Positions 7,119 through 9,385 of a stretch of DNA of 9,385 nt are shown one piece after another. Made by a program: the position numbers and the translations under genes. This DNA comes from Betaproteobacteria bacterium. Its GTDB lineage: Bacteria; Pseudomonadota; Gammaproteobacteria; Burkholderiales; SG8-39. Location of the stretch: contig VBCT01000055.1 of NCBI GenBank assembly GCA_005882235.1, forward strand, positions 1-9,385, in the 5' to 3' direction. Within the stretch, counting starts at the first letter, position 1. Each line of letters opens with the position of its first letter. The notes beneath the pieces are model-generated. The model did no database searches and had not been told where the DNA came from. It saw only the letters and a program-made list of their open reading frames with translations.

Positions 7119-7861
7119 AGCGGGTTGTCGGGATAGATCAGCGAGCGCCACATGTGGGCGACGGGGCTCGCGTCGAACCCCAGCCCCTCTTTGGGCTGCC
7201 TGAAGTGGCGGCCGATCACGTCGATGAAGGGATCGAGCGTCACTTTCACCCCGGGTTCGAAAGCGTAGAGGTCGTGCACGGTGATCATGCGCGCCTCCAT
7301 GTACCATTTGTGCTTGCGCGCCTTTTCGTACGCCGCCTTGATGTAGGGCTCCGGCACGTAGCCGTCGCCGAAAATCTGGACGTAGCGTTCCGGATACCCG
7401 TATCCCACCGCGGGGTCCGGGAAGAAGCGCAGCGCCTGGTGATAGCGAATCGCCCAGCTCACCTTTTCGGGCACATAGGGCTCGACCATCTGCGCCGCCC
7501 ACCAGCCGTGGTCCACTTTGATGAGGTTCACCGCGATGTCGTGCAGCAGGCAAGCGAGCACCGTCTCCTCGGGCTCGCCCTTCTTCTGCGCATCGTTCGC
7601 GCTCTGCAGCATATGGGTCACCGTGTGCGGCATGAGGCGCAACTTGAAGAAATCGACGATCGTGGGTTTGGGCGGCATGGGAGCGAGCGCGCCCAAGGTA
7701 AGCGGCAGGCCGCCCGGCGTCAGGCCGCCGAAAAGGACCCCAGTGCCGCGCCGTACCCCTCGCGTCTGCGCCGGCGCCGTCTGGTCGAGCCGCCTCATCA
7801 TGCTTTCCTCGAGGGCATCGGCGCGCTCCTCGGAGGACAAGCTCCTGCGGTCGGCTTCCAT
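7115..7861 (-). CDS. HD-domain metalloprotein (possible di-metal hydrolase or oxygenase)
   Basis: A 248-residue cytoplasmic protein. The N-terminal 60 residues look variable. The HD fold then shows PHTVTHML with H79 and H83, CLLHDIA with H107-D108, KVDHGWW with H118, IRYHQAL with H141 and ITVHDLY with D197. H-HD-H-H-D is the ligand set that can hold two metal ions in HD enzymes (phosphohydrolases, and diiron oxygenases such as MIOX and PhnZ). Spacings are 24 from H83 to H107, 11 to H118, 23 to H141 and 56 to D197. Activity and substrate are not known; phosphatase, phosphodiesterase and oxygenase are all possible. ATG 7861 is chosen because AGGAGGT (7871-7865) sits just upstream; the ATG at 7876 would place this site inside the gene and has none of its own. 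The gene lies downstream of two Bug receptors, overlaps the 62-residue gene, and may have its own promoter. Confidence 0.85.
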   Translation of the reverse strand: MEADRRSLSSEERADALEESMMRRLDQTAPAQTRGVRRGTGVLFGGLTPGGLPLTLGALAPMPPKPTIVDFFKLRLMPHTVTHMLQSANDAQKKGEPEETVLACLLHDIAVNLIKVDHGWWAAQMVEPYVPEKVSWAIRYHQALRFFPDPAVGYGYPERYVQIFGDGYVPEPYIKAAYEKARKHKWYMEARMITVHDLYAFEPGVKVTLDPFIDVIGRHFRQPKEGLGFDASPVAHMWRSLIYPDNPL

Positions 7862-7864
7862 CGG

Positions 7865-7871
7865 ACCTCCT
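7865..7871 (-). promoter_or_regulatory. Ribosome-binding site of the HD gene
   Basis: On the minus strand AGGAGGT fully matches the anti-Shine-Dalgarno sequence, with GGAGG ending 4 bases before ATG 7861. The spacer is short, but the match decides this start over the in-frame ATG at 7876. Confidence 0.7.
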
Positions 7872-7884
7872 CTCATATCGTGCC

Positions 7885-7913
7885 AAGGTATGCCGGGCCG
7901 GAGCGGGAGTCAA
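7885..7913 (-). promoter_or_regulatory. Putative promoter for the HD and small Cys/His genes
   Basis: In the 58-base gap after the Bug receptor gene the minus strand has TTGACT (7913-7908), five of six matches to the -35 consensus, then exactly 17 bases and TACCTT (7890-7885), a weak -10. This would let the HD gene be expressed separately from the receptors upstream. Predicted by eye only. Confidence 0.35.
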
Positions 7914-7919
7914 TGAGAA

Positions 7920-8891
7920 CTACTGCGGCTCGATCTTCGCCAGCTCCACGTAGCGCTTCCAGCGTTCCGCGTCGCTCTTCAAGAGCGACTGCATCTGTTC
8001 GGGCGCGCCCGGGAACGGGTCGAACGCCGAGTTCGCGAGGAACTGCTTCGTGTCCCCGGCGGCCGTGATCTGGTTGAACCAGCCGGCGAGCTTGTCGACG
8101 ATGGGCTTGGGCGTCCCCGCGGCGACCACGACGCCCCACCAGGGCGAGACGTCGGTTCCGCCGTAGCCGAGCTCGGCGAGCGTCGGCACGTCGGGGAGCG
8201 CCGCCGAGCGCTTCGCGGCGGTGGCCGCGAGAATGCGCAGCTTTCCCCCTTTCGCCTGTCCCACCCCCCAGGTCGCATCGAAGGAGATGAAGTCGAGCTG
8301 CCCCGAGAGCAGATCGGTCAGGGCCTGGACGTTCTGCTTGTAAGGAACGTAGGTCGCCTTCACGCCCGCGGCGGTCTTGAAGAGCTCTGCGGCGATCACG
8401 CCGGTGTTGCTGGTCGCCCCGTAGAAGCTCGCGCCCGGTTTCGCCTTGAGATGCGCGACCAGCTCGGCGATGGATTGGATCGGGCCCGCGGCGTCCACCA
8501 GGATGACGAAAGACAGCGAAGCGATCGTCGCCACCGCGGAAAAATCCTTCGCGGTGTCGAAGGGCAGGCTCTTGAACAAGTACGGCGCAGCGGCGATGGT
8601 GGAGCTCGCCGGCGTGATCATGATCGTGTAGCCGTCGGGCCTGGACTTCGCCAGGGCGTCGCTCGCGATCATGCCGTTCGCGCCGACTTTGTTCTCGACG
8701 ATCACCGGCCGCCCGGCGAGCTTGGAGAGCCGGTCGCTGTAGAAGCGCACGATGAGATCGGCGCCCGAGCCCGGTGCGTAGTTGCACAGCGAGCGGATTT
8801 CCCGGGCCGGGTACTCCTGCGCTGCGGCGAGCTGCGCGGCGAGCGCGAAGAACGCCGCAGTGAGCAATGCGGGTGTTCGATCGGCTTTCAT
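7920..8891 (-). CDS. Bug/TctC-family periplasmic substrate-binding protein
   Basis: A complete 323-residue receptor. MKADRTPALLTAAFFALAAQ begins a Sec signal peptide cleaved about LAAA before QEYPAR. The mature protein shows the family pattern: NYAPGSGADLIVRFYSDRL in the N-lobe (about 39-57), VIVENKVGANG near 65, PDGYTIMI near 85, FDTAKDFSAVA near 110, the YVPYKQNVQAL hinge region near 175-185, LPDVPTLAELG near 230 and a C-terminal amphipathic helix. The APGSGAD loop differs from the usual PGGxxD form. The start at 8891 lies 5 bases after the TAA of another Bug gene and lacks a clear Shine-Dalgarno site, so coupled translation is likely; this start gives the signal peptide. The ligand cannot be inferred beyond the general carboxylate preference of the family. 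No transporter membrane genes are beside it. Confidence 0.93.
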   Translation of the reverse strand: MKADRTPALLTAAFFALAAQLAAAQEYPAREIRSLCNYAPGSGADLIVRFYSDRLSKLAGRPVIVENKVGANGMIASDALAKSRPDGYTIMITPASSTIAAAPYLFKSLPFDTAKDFSAVATIASLSFVILVDAAGPIQSIAELVAHLKAKPGASFYGATSNTGVIAAELFKTAAGVKATYVPYKQNVQALTDLLSGQLDFISFDATWGVGQAKGGKLRILAATAAKRSAALPDVPTLAELGYGGTDVSPWWGVVVAAGTPKPIVDKLAGWFNQITAAGDTKQFLANSAFDPFPGAPEQMQSLLKSDAERWKRYVELAKIEPQ

Positions 8892-8896
8892 GAACT

Positions 8897-9385
8897 TTAG
8901 TCTATCGTCACGCCCAGTTCCCGGATGATCGGCCTGAACTGCGCGACTTGCCGGCGCAGCATTGCGTCCTGCTCCGCGGAGGTCGAGCCCACCGGCTCGG
9001 CCGCGAGATCGGTGAGGCGCTTCGCCGAATCGGGATGGCGCACGGCCGCCGCGGTCTCGCGCTGCAGCCGTTCGATGATCTCGCGCGGCGTCTTCGCCGG
9101 CGCGAACAGGCCGTGCCATCCGTCCGCCTCGAGCTTGGGAAAACCGAGCTCGCGCACCGTGGGCACCTCGGGAAGCGCCGCGAGGCGCTGCGGCGCGTTC
9201 GTCGCGAGCGCCTTCAAGGACCCCTTCCTGATGTCGGCGAGCGAGGACGAAAGCTGGTCGCCGCCGAGCTGCAGCCGCCCCGCGAGGAGTTCCTGTTTGA
9301 GAGGCGCCGCGCCCTTCAGCGGGATGTGGGCCATGTCGATTTTCTCGTCGCGCTTCATCACCTCGCCGACGATGTTCATGTACGA
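8897..9385 (-). CDS. Bug/TctC-family substrate-binding protein, C-terminal half (5' end beyond window)
   Basis: The last 162 residues of a receptor whose N-terminal half lies right of the window; the frame remains open through 9385, so the internal ATG at 9379 is not the start. Seen are SYMNIVGEVMKRD (the Bug GE-x-x-K helix), DMAHIPLKGAAPLKQELLAGR (hinge and second lobe), LPEVPTVRELG, WHGLFAPAKTP and the C-terminal helix region with EPVGSTSAEQ. This is the textbook second lobe of TctC-like proteins and is closer to the family consensus than the next gene. It ends with TAA 5 bases before the ATG of the second receptor, making a tandem pair in one transcript. Confidence 0.93.
   Translation of the reverse strand, partial: SYMNIVGEVMKRDEKIDMAHIPLKGAAPLKQELLAGRLQLGGDQLSSSLADIRKGSLKALATNAPQRLAALPEVPTVRELGFPKLEADGWHGLFAPAKTPREIIERLQRETAAAVRHPDSAKRLTDLAAEPVGSTSAEQDAMLRRQVAQFRPIIRELGVTID

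Noticed and set aside
7873..7887. Sigma54-like TTGGCACG upstream of the HD gene on the minus strand
   Set aside because: The -24-like element is present, but the expected TTGC-type -12 element is missing at the right distance (GAGA is found).
7119..7913. Upstream extension of the 62-residue frame through the HD gene
   Set aside because: The translation there is Arg/Gly/Ala-rich noise, while the other frame encodes the HD domain with its ligands. Only the part after the GTG at 7118 looks protein-like.
8892..9119. Upstream extension of the complete Bug receptor gene to 9119
   Set aside because: It reads out of frame through the end of the preceding Bug gene; the signal peptide begins at the ATG at 8891.

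Overview
The window is a GC-rich chromosomal segment from a Gram-negative bacterium. It encodes Sec signal peptides, an outer-membrane beta-barrel, a lipoprotein and three Bug/TctC-type solute receptors. An abundance of Bug receptors, usually without their own transporter, is typical of soil and environmental Betaproteobacteria (Burkholderiales) and some Bradyrhizobium-like Alphaproteobacteria. I favour a betaproteobacterium but cannot prove it from this sequence. No mobile elements, RNA genes or CRISPR arrays were seen, and no stretch longer than 300 bases lacks a gene.

Left part (1-4500, minus strand): a probable two-gene operon is read leftward. A 705-residue lipoprotein (4358-2241) combines a carboxypeptidase-regulatory-like domain, one c-type haem site and a Vgb-like beta-propeller. 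After 16 bases comes an exported M1-family zinc aminopeptidase (2224 to the left edge, C-terminus cut off), apparently started by TTG. A divergent intergenic region (4359-4500) carries a likely leftward promoter. It also holds the strong ribosome-binding site of a small beta-barrel protein on the plus strand (4501-4998), which ends at a clear hairpin terminator.

Middle (5132-6927, plus strand): a nitroreductase-family flavoprotein overlaps by one base the start of a Bug-type periplasmic receptor, so the two are probably translationally coupled. The receptor stops two bases from the stop of a gene arriving from the other side.

Right part (6930-9385, minus strand): read leftward are the C-terminal half of a Bug receptor (cut by the right edge), a second complete Bug receptor 5 bases after it, an HD-domain metalloprotein and a 62-residue Cys/His small protein that starts by GTG inside the stop codon of the HD gene. 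A plausible internal promoter precedes the HD gene. None of the three receptors has membrane transporter genes (TctA/TctB) beside it here.

How they might work together (inference): the two converging units pair small-molecule receptors with a flavin reductase on one side and a possible di-metal HD enzyme on the other. This suggests capture and conversion of organic acids or aromatic compounds, but no substrate can be named. The least explained items are the HD protein with its tiny partner and the haem/propeller lipoprotein joined to an aminopeptidase.
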